Program-made: the position numbers and the translations under genes
NCBI GenBank assembly: GCA_009699575.1
Contig: WLNY01000012.1
Coordinates: forward strand, 1 to 45,681
Reading direction: 5' to 3'
DNA: 45,681 nucleotides
Origin: Actinomycetota bacterium
Lineage (GTDB): Bacteria; Actinomycetota; Actinomycetes; Nanopelagicales; Nanopelagicaceae
Notes under the pieces: model-generated
Database searches by the model: none
What the model was told of the DNA's origin: nothing
The model's input: only the letters and a program-made list of their open reading frames with translations
Shown here: piece by piece, positions 1-9,740 of the stretch
Numbering within the stretch: position 1 is the first letter of the stretch
Layout: each line of letters starts with the position of its first letter

Positions 1-62
1 TCACAATAACCACATCGCTTAATGCAATATGGGATATGTACGTAAAACGAGACGTCTTTCAT
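1..62 (-). CDS. hemW: HemW-like radical SAM protein, N-terminal fragment (cut by window edge)
   Basis: Only the first 20 codons are inside the window. They begin with an ATG directly after the lepA stop codon (TAA immediately followed by ATG). The translation includes FYVHIPYCIKRCGYC, whose C-x3-C-x2-C spacing is the [4Fe-4S] cluster motif of radical SAM enzymes, preceded by the HIPYC context typical of HemW (formerly annotated as oxygen-independent coproporphyrinogen oxidase-like). HemW is a heme chaperone family. The lepA-hemW order is common in bacteria and supports the call. The zero-base junction suggests translational coupling to lepA. The rest of the gene is not visible, so completeness cannot be judged. 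Confidence 0.85.
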   Translation of the reverse strand, partial: MKDVSFYVHIPYCIKRCGYC

Positions 63-1940
63 TTATCCCTGCTTACGGGCTGCCTTAATCTTTTCAATAT
101 CAGCATCAGTTGCGAGGGCTGCAACGAAGGCTTCTTGTGGAACTTCAACACGACCCACCATTTTCATGCGCTTCTTGCCTTCTTTTTGCTTCTCAAGAAG
201 TTTGCGCTTTCGAGAAATATCTCCGCCGTAACATTTCGCCAAAACATCTTTACGGATCGCTCGGATGCTTTCGCGAGCAATTATGCGTGAGCCAATCGCT
301 GCTTGAATGGGCACTTCAAATTGCTGGCGTGGAATTAGTTCACGCAATTTTCCCGTCATCATGAGGCCATAGGCATAGGCTTTATCTCGGTGAACGATCG
401 CACTAAATGCATCGACTGCCTCACCCTGGAGCAAGATGTCTACCTTTACCAAATTACCCTCTTCATCGCCTTTTTCCTCGTAATCAAGGGAGGCATAACC
501 CTTTGTGCGCGACTTAAGTTGATCGAAGAAATCGAAAACAATTTCAGCTAGAGGCAGCGTGTAACGAATTTCCACTCGATCTTCAGATAAGTAATCCATA
601 CCGAGCAACATTCCTCGACGCTCTTGGCAGAGCTCCATGATTGTTCCGATGTATTCAGCAGGTGCAAGAATTGTTGATTTCACAATTGGTTCTTTAACGC
701 TCATAACTTTGCCGTCAGGGAATTCCGATGGATTTGTTACGCGAATCTCTTTTCCATCATCCATGGTGACGTTATAAACCACGTTTGGAGCTGTTGAAAT
801 GAGATTAAGTTTTGATTCACGTTCTAATCTTTCGCGGACAATTTCCATGTGTAAAAGACCAAGGAAGCCACATCGAAATCCAAATCCTAGAGCTGCTGAA
901 GATTCAGGCTCGTACACAAGGGCTGCATCGTTGAGTTGTAATTTATCAAGTGCTTCACGGAGTACAGGAAAATCTGCACCATCGAGTGGAAAGAGCCCAG
1001 AAAAAACCATCGGTTTTGGATCTTTATACCCTGCAAGTGCCACTTTGGTCGGATTGTTGTACGACGTAATTGTGTCGCCTACTCGTGATTGGCGAACATC
1101 TTTTACGCCAGTAATTAAATATCCCACTTCGCCAACGCCAAGACCCTTACTTGCAACAGGATCTGGTGAAATAACTCCGACTTCGAGAGCTTCGTGACGA
1201 ACGCCAGTTGAGTACATTTGAATTTGTTCGCGAGGTGATAAGTGCCCATCAATCACGCGAACATAGGTAACAACGCCTCTATAAGAATCATAAACAGAGT
1301 CAAAAATCAGTGCGCGCGGTGGTGCATCAGCATCACCTTTCGGTGCGGGAATTTGCGCGATGATTTGGTCAAGAAGTTCTTCGACACCATCACCTGTTTT
1401 ACCTGATACGCGTAAACAATCTTCAGGTTCGCATCCAATCAGTTTTGCAAGCTCTGCTGCAAACTTCTCGGGTTGCGCGTTAGGTAAATCAATTTTATTG
1501 AGGACTGGAATAATGGTCAGATTATTTTCCATAGCTAGATAAAGATTTGCCAGCGTCTGCGCTTCGATACCTTGCGCACAGTCAACGAGTAACACCGCGC
1601 CTTCACATGCTGCTAGCGAGCGCGAAACTTCGTAAGTGAAGTCAACGTGCCCAGGTGTGTCGATCATGTTCAGGATATATTCCTGCCCATCGATTCCGCT
1701 ACGCCAAGGAAGTCGCACTGCTTGAGATTTAATAGTGATGCCACGTTCGCGTTCAATATCCATGCGATCCAGATATTGCGCACGCATATTGCGAGCCTCA
1801 ACAACTTCGGTGATGCCAAGCATGCGATCGGCGAGCGTGGATTTACCGTGATCGATATGGGCAATGATGCAGAAGTTACGAATCTGCGCAGGATTAGTGC
1901 TAGCTGGTTGTGGTGCTTTAGCCAGTGGAATTGCAGGCAT
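63..1940 (-). CDS. lepA: Elongation factor 4 (LepA), ribosomal back-translocase GTPase
   Basis: A 625-residue translational GTPase of normal LepA length (about 600). The P-loop region [10 protein letters not shown] (about residues 26-35), the switch II DTPGH and the NKID guanine-specificity motif are all visible. They are followed by EF-G-like domains and the LepA-specific basic C-terminus, with [20 protein letters not shown] and the ending [12 protein letters not shown]. LepA acts on stalled or mistranslocated ribosomes in the cytoplasm and at the membrane. The roughly 20-residue extension before the GTPase core is usual for actinobacterial LepA, so the annotated ATG is accepted. It follows rpsT by 34 nt and abuts hemW, suggesting one operon. 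Nothing unusual is seen. Confidence 0.97.
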   Translation of the reverse strand: MPAIPLAKAPQPASTNPAQIRNFCIIAHIDHGKSTLADRMLGITEVVEARNMRAQYLDRMDIERERGITIKSQAVRLPWRSGIDGQEYILNMIDTPGHVDFTYEVSRSLAACEGAVLLVDCAQGIEAQTLANLYLAMENNLTIIPVLNKIDLPNAQPEKFAAELAKLIGCEPEDCLRVSGKTGDGVEELLDQIIAQIPAPKGDADAPPRALIFDSVYDSYRGVVTYVRVIDGHLSPREQIQMYSTGVRHEALEVGVISPDPVASKGLGVGEVGYLITGVKDVRQSRVGDTITSYNNPTKVALAGYKDPKPMVFSGLFPLDGADFPVLREALDKLQLNDAALVYEPESSAALGFGFRCGFLGLLHMEIVRERLERESKLNLISTAPNVVYNVTMDDGKEIRVTNPSEFPDGKVMSVKEPIVKSTILAPAEYIGTIMELCQERRGMLLGMDYLSEDRVEIRYTLPLAEIVFDFFDQLKSRTKGYASLDYEEKGDEEGNLVKVDILLQGEAVDAFSAIVHRDKAYAYGLMMTGKLRELIPRQQFEVPIQAAIGSRIIARESIRAIRKDVLAKCYGGDISRKRKLLEKQKEGKKRMKMVGRVEVPQEAFVAALATDADIEKIKAARKQG

Positions 1941-1974
1941 TTACATTAGCCTCGCAGAAGAAAAAATTTAGAAA

Positions 1975-2244
1975 TTAACGAACGCCGGCTTTATTAGCCG
2001 CCTGCGCCATTGATGACTTCTTATTTGCTGCAGCGTTCTTATGCAAAACACCTTTGGCAACTGCTACGTCGAGCGCTTGCGAAGCAGAGCGAAGTTCAGC
2101 TGTGATCACAGTGGAGTCACCAGCAGTGACTGCGTCGCGGAACTTACGAACAGCGGTCTTAATTGATGAACGAACAGCCTTATTACGTAGGCGTGCTTTT
2201 TCATTTGTCTTAATACGCTTGATCTGCGACTTGATATTTGCCAC
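1975..2244 (-). CDS. rpsT: 30S ribosomal protein S20
   Basis: An 89-residue basic protein starting [20 protein letters not shown], the characteristic S20 opening. It then shows the helical stretch with [16 protein letters not shown] and the C-terminal [10 protein letters not shown] motif. S20 binds 16S rRNA early in small-subunit assembly. The start codon is GTG (2242-2244); a purine-rich GAGAAGAG lies upstream in the leader. It is preceded by holA and followed by lepA, the usual actinobacterial arrangement. The 98-nt gap before it probably holds its promoter, because ribosomal protein S20 is normally expressed far more strongly than holA, but no clear -35/-10 pair could be assigned. Confidence 0.97.
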   Translation of the reverse strand: MANIKSQIKRIKTNEKARLRNKAVRSSIKTAVRKFRDAVTAGDSTVITAELRSASQALDVAVAKGVLHKNAAANKKSSMAQAANKAGVR

Positions 2245-2342
2245 GTGAAAGGGTCTCTTCTCTTAGTAGTTTTCAGGCAACTCACCCGAAAGCAGACCCG
2301 AAGGCTACCAGCGCGAGCACCTTTGGCTCAAACTGAGCTTTT

Positions 2343-3293
2343 CTAGCGCCCAGACCTAGCAGCGGTGATTGTCGCTACAGCATGCTCGAGGGCATATATC
2401 GGGTCACTTTGCGCCCCTTTTACCGCTGCATCTGCCGTGGCCACCGCACTCACTGCCGCTGCAATCCCGCGAGGCGTCCATCCCTGTAGTTGGCGACGAG
2501 CCTTATCGATTTGCCATGGAGCCATACCTAATTGCCCTGCTAATTCAAATGATTTTACCGATCGATTAGCGCCAGATACTTTCGCTAAGGATCGAATTGC
2601 TGAAGCCAACGCGCTTGTCACCATCACTGGATCAGTTCCAGTATCGAGGGCGCTTCGTAGGGTAATCAATGCCTGAGAAAGATTGCCATCAAGGGTTGCA
2701 TCTGCCACATCAAAACCTGTGCTCTCCATGCGACCTTGGTGATATTTATCAACTTGCGCTTCGTCAATGAGACCAGCGGAGGCATCAGCAACAATTTGAG
2801 AACATGCTGCCGAGAGTTCGCGAAGATCACCACCTACGGCATGAACCAGCGCCGCAACTGCGCCAGGGGATGCTTTGCGTCCCAAATCTAAAAAGAGATT
2901 GCGAACGAAATCTTGTTTCTCATTTTCCTTCTTTAGTGGCTCGCATGCAATTATTTCTGGGTGCGCTTTTTTAATCGCATCAAGTAACGCTTTACCTTTG
3001 ACTCCACCCTTATGAACAAAAACAACTGTCGTCGATGGGTCGGGATTTCCTAAGTAACGCGTAATTTCATCGCGATTATCTTCTGGGAGATCCTGCAGAT
3101 CGCGAATAATGAGAGCTCGACGTTCGGAAAATAAGGATGGTGCAAGAGAATCGGCGATATCACCTAATACCGTTTCGCCCGCAAATAAAGATGTTATCTC
3201 TGCGTTTTCACTCTTCAGTTCTGTCATGATTTTCATGAGAGCGCGATCAGCTAGCGCGCCTTCTGATCCAAGGATGAGGTAGAAGGAATTCAT
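2343..3293 (-). CDS. holA: DNA polymerase III delta subunit
   Basis: A 316-residue protein with the HolA layout. The N-terminal AAA+-like domain starts MNSFYLILGSEGALADRALMKI, and the middle carries VVFVHKGGVKGKALLDAIKKA. The C-terminal helical collar domain ends AVKGAQSDPIYALEHAVATI. The delta subunit opens the beta sliding clamp within the clamp loader. The position between comEC and rpsT is the usual actinobacterial neighbourhood and supports the assignment, because HolA sequences diverge strongly. It starts 22 nt after the comEC start region ends on the opposite side of the junction (comEC stop at 3315), so both are likely in the same transcript. No defect is seen. Confidence 0.92.
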   Translation of the reverse strand: MNSFYLILGSEGALADRALMKIMTELKSENAEITSLFAGETVLGDIADSLAPSLFSERRALIIRDLQDLPEDNRDEITRYLGNPDPSTTVVFVHKGGVKGKALLDAIKKAHPEIIACEPLKKENEKQDFVRNLFLDLGRKASPGAVAALVHAVGGDLRELSAACSQIVADASAGLIDEAQVDKYHQGRMESTGFDVADATLDGNLSQALITLRSALDTGTDPVMVTSALASAIRSLAKVSGANRSVKSFELAGQLGMAPWQIDKARRQLQGWTPRGIAAAVSAVATADAAVKGAQSDPIYALEHAVATITAARSGR

Positions 3294-3314
3294 CTCACTC
3301 CTCCTTCTCTTGGA

Positions 3315-5417
3315 TCAGTTAAAAGTAAATAAATGAAATCCTTGTCGAGCGGTTCGAATTCGCACATGATGCTCCTGAACGTCAATCGCAATTGCTCCAT
3401 CGGTATCTGTGCGCAGAACCTTAGCCCCTAGTCTAACTAAAGCGTGAACAGTCGTGGGAGCTGGATGCCCGTAGGAATTTGTGGCGCCTACGCTGATCAG
3501 TGCCACCTGAGGCGACAAGGCGCGCATGAAATCTGGGTCTTGAAAGGATGATCCGTGGTGGCAGACTTTATAGATATCTACATGATGCAGATCTGCAACG
3601 ATTCCCTTTTGCGCCTCTGGTTCGAGATCTCCCGCGCTAAAGAAAGAGAATTGTGGCGTCAAAATTTCAATGGCAATACTGGTGTTATTCATCGCCGATC
3701 CATCCCCTGCAACGGATGCAAATGAGTGCTGACCAGAATCTGGCCAGAGAACATGGATAGATGCATCTGCAATCGAAATCGAATACCCGCGACTAACAAC
3801 AATTTGATTGAGGTGTGCAAGTGATGGATCAAGGTGATTAACCCATACCTGGCCTACCGTGCGAGATTTTTCTAAACCGGGCAATCCAGCAACATGGTCT
3901 GCATGAAAATGGCTCAAGATAAGTATCGGGATTTGGGTAATTCCCAAATCTTTAAGGCATTTATCTACCAACTCAGGGTCAGGACCGACATCGATGACTA
4001 TCCCTCGATGTGCCCCCAAATTAATAACCGAGGAATCACCCTGCCCAACATCGCAATTTGCTACTGTCCAATCACCTGCCGGCCATCCCTGAATATTACT
4101 GATCACAACAATAAAAATTAGGGCGATAATCAATAATTTAATTCTTTTGCGTGCAAGAAAAATCACTAAGGCGAATACAGCGAGAGTGAGAATCGCTAGC
4201 TCAATAACTGGAAAACCTGCAGACCAGAACGCGATGCGTGCGATGAATGCCGCTGGGTATCGAATTAGAAATATCAGCACAGCGCTAATGGATGGCGCGA
4301 GGGGGTGAACTAGTGCTGCGATAAAACCGAGAATTGTTATTGGTGCGACAACTGGGGCAGCCAATACATTTGCAACGATACTCATGGGTGAGAGATATCC
4401 AGATAAAGCGAGCAAAATTGGAGAACAAAAAAGAATTGCAGCTATTGGAGGAGCCAAGGCTTGAGCGATGATTGGTTTCATTTTTCGAGATAAGTGCGCG
4501 ACAAGATGCGGTGCAAAAAGTAGTAGCCCTGCGGTGGCTAGGACTGAGAGAGCAAAGCCTGGATCACGTGACTGCCATGGATCGGCGATTATCACCGCTC
4601 CAATTGCAAATCCGAGTGCGGGAAGTGAATCTCCCGAGCGTTGTGATCCTTTGGCAATAAGTAAGACTGCAGCCATTGCAGCGGCGCGCAGCACCGATGG
4701 GGATGGGCGCACAAGTGCAATAAATGAGATCAGAAAAATTGCTGTCACACCAAGTCGCCATCGCATTCTTCGAATAACAAATTGCATTACCCAAAGGAGA
4801 AATGAAGACACTATTGCGAAATTTGCGCCACTGACTGCGACTAGGTGAGTGAGACCTGAACGCTTCATGGCAGTTTTAAATTCTGGGCTTTGCTTTGATG
4901 TATCGCCTAACACCATTCCTGGAATCAGACCACCAGCATCTCCGTCACCGCTTGATTCACGCAGACCCAATCTAATGGCTCCCAAACTTCGTGCCCATCG
5001 AGACGGTGGTGTCAGAATTTCAATTTCACCTCGCGTGATAACAAGTGCTGCAACTCTTGCTTCTTTGCTGGAATGAACAGTGGCAGAAAAGCGAATGGTC
5101 TGACCAGGCAACAGAGATGCGACTTCCTGTTTCGAAGTAATTATTCGAATAGGAATCCGTAAGGTGTACAGGGCATGGCCAGCCCGGATCCGCCTTGCTC
5201 GAGCCAAGAAACTATAACTCTCTGGAAGTAAAAATGATCCTCGCACTTTTGGTGCAATGCGAGATGGATCAGTTACTACTTGCGCAGTGATAACAATATT
5301 TTTATCAAAATATTGCGTGATTGCCGAATTCTGTAAGGATTCTTGGCGTAATGACATGATAGATGCGCCAAGTACCAAGGCTCCAACAAGAAGTAGGAGT
5401 AATCCATTTTTCTTCAT
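3315..5417 (-). CDS. comEC: ComEC/Rec2 DNA-uptake channel with C-terminal metallo-beta-lactamase domain
   Basis: From the first ATG the product has 700 residues. It shows an N-terminal hydrophobic region, a competence domain with many membrane helices (for example HLVAVSGANFAIVSSFLLW, about residues 190-210), and a C-terminal metallo-beta-lactamase-type domain beginning near DVGQGDSSVINLG with the metal motif HFHADH. ComEC forms the inner-membrane channel for single-stranded DNA during natural transformation. Codons upstream of the ATG remain open for 63 codons (to a TGA near 5607) and encode a hydrophobic stretch typical of ComEC N-termini (ALGAAIWIGAL, then ILAIAIAFFA). No ATG, GTG, TTG or CTG exists there; the best candidate is ATT at 5532-5534, overlapping the comEA stop by one base. 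The true protein may therefore be about 739 residues. Confidence 0.93.
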   Translation of the reverse strand: MKKNGLLLLLVGALVLGASIMSLRQESLQNSAITQYFDKNIVITAQVVTDPSRIAPKVRGSFLLPESYSFLARARRIRAGHALYTLRIPIRIITSKQEVASLLPGQTIRFSATVHSSKEARVAALVITRGEIEILTPPSRWARSLGAIRLGLRESSGDGDAGGLIPGMVLGDTSKQSPEFKTAMKRSGLTHLVAVSGANFAIVSSFLLWVMQFVIRRMRWRLGVTAIFLISFIALVRPSPSVLRAAAMAAVLLIAKGSQRSGDSLPALGFAIGAVIIADPWQSRDPGFALSVLATAGLLLFAPHLVAHLSRKMKPIIAQALAPPIAAILFCSPILLALSGYLSPMSIVANVLAAPVVAPITILGFIAALVHPLAPSISAVLIFLIRYPAAFIARIAFWSAGFPVIELAILTLAVFALVIFLARKRIKLLIIALIFIVVISNIQGWPAGDWTVANCDVGQGDSSVINLGAHRGIVIDVGPDPELVDKCLKDLGITQIPILILSHFHADHVAGLPGLEKSRTVGQVWVNHLDPSLAHLNQIVVSRGYSISIADASIHVLWPDSGQHSFASVAGDGSAMNNTSIAIEILTPQFSFFSAGDLEPEAQKGIVADLHHVDIYKVCHHGSSFQDPDFMRALSPQVALISVGATNSYGHPAPTTVHALVRLGAKVLRTDTDGAIAIDVQEHHVRIRTARQGFHLFTFN

Positions 5418-5533
5418 TTGTGCAAAGAAAGCGATAGCAATTGCAAGTATTGCAATTTTCCAGGGCGAGACTGTGCTTTGCGTTAGAGCGCCAATCCAAA
5501 TCGCGGCACCTAGGGCAATAGCCCTGTAATCAA

Positions 5534-6139
5534 TTAAACTTGAATGCGATCTTTGAACTGTGCGAATTTTGCAGCACCAATCCCAGAGACGTTTTGAATA
5601 TCTTCAATTGTGGCAAATGGCCCATGTGCGCTTCGATAGGCGACTATGCGAGCAGCTATAACTGGACCAATACCATTGAGTGAATCAAATTCGGAGGTAC
5701 TCGCGCGATTGATATTTATTGGTCCATGATGGACGGGTGTAGATTTCTTTGAGCTTCCATTTTTATATATAAGATCCACAAAGATTTGTTCGCCATCTTT
5801 GATCATCCGCGCAAGGTTTAGATCCGATAGCGCGGCTTTCGGATTTGCACCACCTGCTGCTGCAATCGCATCAATGACTCGAGAGCCGTCAGGAAGTGAG
5901 TACACACCTGGGTTGATGACTTCCCCCGCGACATCAATAGTTAATGTGGGTGCGGTGACTTCAATCGGAACGATTAGGGGAGCAATTATTTCTTCGGAGT
6001 CTCCTCGAGTGACGATGAAAACCGAGACAGCAATGACAGGGAGTGAAATGGCAAAAAGTGCTCTTCTTTGGAATTGCGAAAAAGAGAGGTCATCCCACCA
6101 TTGGCGGGCGCGATCAAAGTATTGATAAAAGGTATCCAT
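5534..6139 (-). CDS. comEA: ComEA-like DNA-binding competence protein
   Basis: A 201-residue membrane-anchored protein. A single N-terminal membrane helix (ALFAISLPVIAVSVFIV) is followed by a SLBB-type domain (IDVAGEVINPGVYSLPDGSR onward) and a C-terminal pair of helix-hairpin-helix motifs: NINRAS, LNGIGPVIAARI and VSGIGAAKF. ComEA binds double-stranded DNA outside the membrane and hands it to ComEC, encoded directly downstream with an overlapping or abutting junction. The ATG at 6139 is preferred; a GTG two codons earlier (6145) is possible, and neither has an obvious ribosome binding site. The comEA-comEC pair suggests DNA-uptake ability, although the pilus and DprA genes are not in this window. 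Confidence 0.92.
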   Translation of the reverse strand: MDTFYQYFDRARQWWDDLSFSQFQRRALFAISLPVIAVSVFIVTRGDSEEIIAPLIVPIEVTAPTLTIDVAGEVINPGVYSLPDGSRVIDAIAAAGGANPKAALSDLNLARMIKDGEQIFVDLIYKNGSSKKSTPVHHGPININRASTSEFDSLNGIGPVIAARIVAYRSAHGPFATIEDIQNVSGIGAAKFAQFKDRIQV

Positions 6140-6200
6140 GGGCACAAGGGTGACTTGGCTCGAGCCAATGAGTCACGAAATTACGCGTACTTGTGGATAG

Positions 6201-7085
6201 TTATTTCTTGATCCAATAGTCATTGATGTATTTTTCACCCTCATCACAGAAAAATGTCACAACATTTTCCACGTTGTATTGCTCTTTGAGTATTTTTGCC
6301 GCCAACATATGAGCGCCAGACGATGGACCAACAAAAAGCCCATGAGTACGTGCCAAGCGGCGCATTTCTTCGATTGACTCTTCTGAGCCGATATCTATGA
6401 CTCCGTCGAGTTCATCATGGTGACGAGAAACAATCCCTGGAATGAATCCATCAGCGATGCCTTCAATGAGGTGCTTGGAAACTTCCCCACACAAAATTGT
6501 GCACGACTCAGATGGTTCTAGGGCGATTACTTTGCACGCAGGGTTGGCATCTTTAAACGCCTGCCCCACGCCAATGATTGTTCCACCAGTTCCAACTCCG
6601 CCAATGACAAGATCTGGGAGCACTGGCATTTGATCCAGAATTTCTTTTCCAAGCCATTCTCGGTTCTCTTGAACATTCCATTCATTATCAAATTGTTGCG
6701 GTGCAAAAAATCCTGGCATCGATCCACGACGGCGAGCTTCTTCCAGCGCATCATTGACATGGAAATCTCCCATGGTGTGCACCTCTGCGCCAAACGCTTC
6801 AGAGATTGCAGTTCGCTCAGGACTCATTCCATCAGGCATGATCACTAACATTTTGTACCCTTTAACCGCGGCCACCATGCTCATTGCATTTCCAGTGTTT
6901 CCACTGCTTGCCTCAACGATTGTGTCACCGGGTTTGAGCAGACCTTCGCTCTCTGCTTTCTCAATCATAAATTTCGCGATGCGCGCTTTAATTGATCCAG
7001 ATGGATTCATATATTCCATCTTGACCCAGATGCCCTCGATATTAATCAGCGGTGTATTGCCGATTGCATCCAAAATTGTTTTCAT
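6201..7085 (-). CDS. PLP-dependent cysteine synthase / cystathionine beta-synthase family enzyme
   Basis: A 294-residue fold-type II PLP enzyme. Visible motifs are IGNTPLI at residues 8-14, NPSGSIKAR with the PLP lysine at K33, the phosphate-clasp region EASSGNTGNA, and GVGTGGTIIGVG. These define the O-acetylserine sulfhydrylase family (CysK/CysM). It is short for CysK (about 310) and lacks extra domains, so CysM-like is more likely than cystathionine beta-synthase. It would make cysteine from an activated serine and sulfide or thiosulfate. The start is supported by AAAGG seven bases before the ATG. It lies between leuS and comEA, outside any sulfur operon. The exact sulfur donor and acceptor cannot be told from sequence. 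Confidence 0.85.
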   Translation of the reverse strand: MKTILDAIGNTPLINIEGIWVKMEYMNPSGSIKARIAKFMIEKAESEGLLKPGDTIVEASSGNTGNAMSMVAAVKGYKMLVIMPDGMSPERTAISEAFGAEVHTMGDFHVNDALEEARRRGSMPGFFAPQQFDNEWNVQENREWLGKEILDQMPVLPDLVIGGVGTGGTIIGVGQAFKDANPACKVIALEPSESCTILCGEVSKHLIEGIADGFIPGIVSRHHDELDGVIDIGSEESIEEMRRLARTHGLFVGPSSGAHMLAAKILKEQYNVENVVTFFCDEGEKYINDYWIKK

Positions 7086-7122
7086 GAAGCGCCTTTCACA
7101 ATGTGGAACAGTGCAGAATTAG

Positions 7123-9597
7123 TTATGCCACGATATTAACTAATTTTGGCGCGCGCGCAATAACCTTTTTAGGCGTCGCCCCAGCAAGTTCGGCCACGAT
7201 AGTTGGATGAGTCATCGCTAACGCCTCAAGTTCGGCGTCAGTAATCGTTGGAGAGACTTCAATTCGCTCTTTGATTTTGCCGTTGATTTGAAAAACCGCT
7301 TCGACCGCATCAGCAACAAGGAGTGATTCATCGACAACTGGCCAGCCAGCGAGTGCAACTGCTGGCGTATGTCCCAATCGTTCCCACATTTCCTCGGCAG
7401 TAAATGGTGCCACTAGCGAAATCATGATGGCTACTGCCTCGACCGCTTCGCGTACTGCTGGATCCGATGGGCCACATCCTGAATCGACAGCTTTACGAGT
7501 TGCATTGACAAGTTCCATCATTCGCGCAATCGCTACGTTAAATCGAAATGATTCCACAGCGAATGCGGAATCGTGTAACGCTTTATGTGTTGCCTTGCGC
7601 AGTGAAATTTCACCGTGAGAAAAATCAACGCCAGGAGCGCTAGAGACATCGCCCGATAATCGCCATGCGCGAGAAAGAAACTTCATCGAACCCGATGGCG
7701 AAACATCGGCCCAATCCACATCATCTTCTGGTGGCCCAGCAAATACCATTGAAAGTCGAATCGCATCTACGCCGTGCACAGCAAGTTCATCAGAGAGACG
7801 TACTAGATTGCCACGGCTCTTACTCATTGCCGATCCGTCCATCTGCACCATTCCCTGATTGAGAAGGCGAGTAAATGGCTCATTGAAATCTAACATCCCC
7901 ATGTCATTGAGGACTTTGGTGAAGAAGCGGCTATAAAGAAGGTGCAAAATTGCGTGAGTAACTCCGCCAACATATTGATCGACTGGCAACCATGTATCGA
8001 TATCTTTACGTGAAAATGGTTCGTTGTGGTTTGTTGAACTTGGGTAGCGCAAGAAATACCATGATGAGTCAACGAATGTATCCATGGTGTCCGTATCGCG
8101 CTTTGCATCCGCGCCACATGAAGGACATTTAACATTGACCCAATCAGTGGCAGCGCCCAATGGCGATGTTCCCTTTGGCTTGAGATCTAATCCTTGTGCA
8201 TCTGGAAGAGTTAATGGAAGTTGGCTTTCATCAACTGGAACTTCGCCACACGCTGCACAATGAATAATTGGAATAGGCGTGCCCCAATATCGCTGACGTG
8301 AAACGAGCCAATCGCGAAGACGATAATTACGCGTCGCCTTTCCAACACCATTTTTTTCGAGTTCTGCAATTATTTTCTCAATTGCTTCGGCTTTCTTCAA
8401 ACCGTTAAGGCCATCAGAGTTAATTAATACGCCATCGCTCGTTGTGGCAATCCCTGTTTTATTTGGATCTTCATCACCAGTGTTTACTACTACCCGCACA
8501 GGTAATTTCATTGCACGCGCAAAATCTAAGTCGCGTTGATCATGGGCAGGAACGGCCATGATTGCGCCTGTTCCATAATCTGCCAACACATAATCACTTG
8601 CCCAAATAGGCAACTTCTCGCCATTGATTGGGTTAATTGCATACTTACCTAGAAATACGCCGCTCTTCGGGCGATCTGTGGCAAGTCGATCAATGTCACT
8701 TGCCGATTTAATCTTCTCTAGATATTCCTTAAATTCTTTTTCAACCTCAGTGCCTTGTGCAAGTTGCGCTGCAAGATCGCTATCTGCTGCTACGACGAAA
8801 AATGTCGCACCGTATAAAGTGTCAGGACGGGTTGTGTAGACAGTGACGGGTTCGGCATGACCTTCGATTGCAAAGGAAACATTTGCACCGATGGATCGAC
8901 CGATCCAATTGCGCTGCATGGTCAATACTTTTTCGGGCCACATGCCTTCGAGTTGAGCCATGTCATCAAGCAAACGATCAGCGTAATCAGTAATTTTGAA
9001 ATACCACTGATTGAGTTTCTTTTTAGTTGCAACCGAATCGCATCGTTCACATAATCCAGCAACCACTTGCTCGTTAGCTAAAACTGTTTGACACCCTGGA
9101 CACCAATTGACGGCAGAATCCTTGCGATAAGCCAACCCGCGCTTGTACATCTGTAAAAATAACCACTGGTTCCATCGATAATACTCAGGATCGCATGTAT
9201 TAAATACACGATCCCAATCAAAGGAACAAGCAAAGCGACGCATCGATGCTTTTTGTGTAGCAATATTTTCATAGGTCCAAATGCGTGGATCTTCATTGCG
9301 TTTAATGGCAGCATTTTCAGCAGGTAAACCAAAAGCATCCCAACCAATTGGATGCATGACATTAAATCCACGCTGAATCCAATAGCGAGCAATTACATCA
9401 CCTAGGGCGTATGCCTCAGCGTGCCCCATATGTAAGTCCCCAGATGGATACGGAAACATATCCAAAACATATTTCTTGGGACGTGGATCTTCGGGACGAC
9501 CAGATTTAAATGGTTCTAACTGATCCCACACTGGGAGCCATTTTTCCTGTACGAATGCGAAATCGTAGGCAGCATGTTCGCGATCGTCGGTGCTCAT
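7123..9597 (-). CDS. leuS: Leucyl-tRNA synthetase
   Basis: An 824-residue class Ia synthetase of bacterial LeuRS length. The N-terminal catalytic motif appears as [11 protein letters not shown] (a HIGH variant), followed by [11 protein letters not shown], the zinc-knuckle-like CPGC and the CP1 editing domain with [12 protein letters not shown]. The second class I motif is MSKSRGN, preceded by SA instead of the usual lysine (AMSKS in place of KMSKS). The C-terminal anticodon-binding domain ends in KLVNIV. It charges tRNA-Leu in the cytoplasm. It sits 50 nt downstream of tRNA-Ala and 37 nt upstream of the cysteine-synthase-like gene. Whether the first lysine position is commonly replaced in related LeuRS proteins is not known to me. 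Confidence 0.97.
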   Translation of the reverse strand: MSTDDREHAAYDFAFVQEKWLPVWDQLEPFKSGRPEDPRPKKYVLDMFPYPSGDLHMGHAEAYALGDVIARYWIQRGFNVMHPIGWDAFGLPAENAAIKRNEDPRIWTYENIATQKASMRRFACSFDWDRVFNTCDPEYYRWNQWLFLQMYKRGLAYRKDSAVNWCPGCQTVLANEQVVAGLCERCDSVATKKKLNQWYFKITDYADRLLDDMAQLEGMWPEKVLTMQRNWIGRSIGANVSFAIEGHAEPVTVYTTRPDTLYGATFFVVAADSDLAAQLAQGTEVEKEFKEYLEKIKSASDIDRLATDRPKSGVFLGKYAINPINGEKLPIWASDYVLADYGTGAIMAVPAHDQRDLDFARAMKLPVRVVVNTGDEDPNKTGIATTSDGVLINSDGLNGLKKAEAIEKIIAELEKNGVGKATRNYRLRDWLVSRQRYWGTPIPIIHCAACGEVPVDESQLPLTLPDAQGLDLKPKGTSPLGAATDWVNVKCPSCGADAKRDTDTMDTFVDSSWYFLRYPSSTNHNEPFSRKDIDTWLPVDQYVGGVTHAILHLLYSRFFTKVLNDMGMLDFNEPFTRLLNQGMVQMDGSAMSKSRGNLVRLSDELAVHGVDAIRLSMVFAGPPEDDVDWADVSPSGSMKFLSRAWRLSGDVSSAPGVDFSHGEISLRKATHKALHDSAFAVESFRFNVAIARMMELVNATRKAVDSGCGPSDPAVREAVEAVAIMISLVAPFTAEEMWERLGHTPAVALAGWPVVDESLLVADAVEAVFQINGKIKERIEVSPTITDAELEALAMTHPTIVAELAGATPKKVIARAPKLVNIVA

Positions 9598-9632
9598 TTG
9601 AGAAGTTTAACTTGTGTTAGAACGAGTAAAAG

Positions 9633-9650
9633 CCACTTGTTTCCAAGTGG
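9633..9650 (-). terminator. Intrinsic terminator after tRNA-Ala, overlapping its 3' end
   Basis: On the minus strand CCACTTG and CAAGTGG form a 7-bp stem with a GAAA tetraloop, followed by CTTTT. The 5' arm of the stem includes the last bases of the tRNA acceptor stem (9649-9650) and the discriminator base. The hairpin and the mature tRNA fold therefore compete for these bases, and processing must follow termination. The U-tract is short, so efficiency may be moderate. Confidence 0.6.
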
Positions 9651-9720
9651 AGCTGAGGGGATTTGAACCCCTGACCCCTTGCATGCCATGCAAGTGCGCT
9701 ACCAGCTGCGCCACAGCCCC
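9648..9720 (-). tRNA. tRNA-Ala (anticodon GGC)
   Basis: The minus strand folds into a full cloverleaf. The acceptor GGGGCTG pairs with CAGCTCC (one G-U pair). The D-arm contains TGGCGCAGCTGGTAGCGCA. The anticodon stem CTTGC/GCAAG encloses loop ATGGCAT with anticodon GGC. The T-arm is AGGGG-TTCAAAT-CCCCT. The discriminator base is A and no CCA is encoded. The G3-U70 pair, the main alanine identity element, is present (G at position 3 with T at position 70). Confidence 0.96.
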
Positions 9721-9740
9721 GTGTGTGAACAGGTTAAACC

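Noticed and set aside
2326-2341. Terminator between holA and rpsT (GCTCA-AAC-TGAGC)
   Set aside because: The stem has only 5 bp and its T-run lies on the plus strand, where no gene ends, so it does not serve the minus-strand genes.
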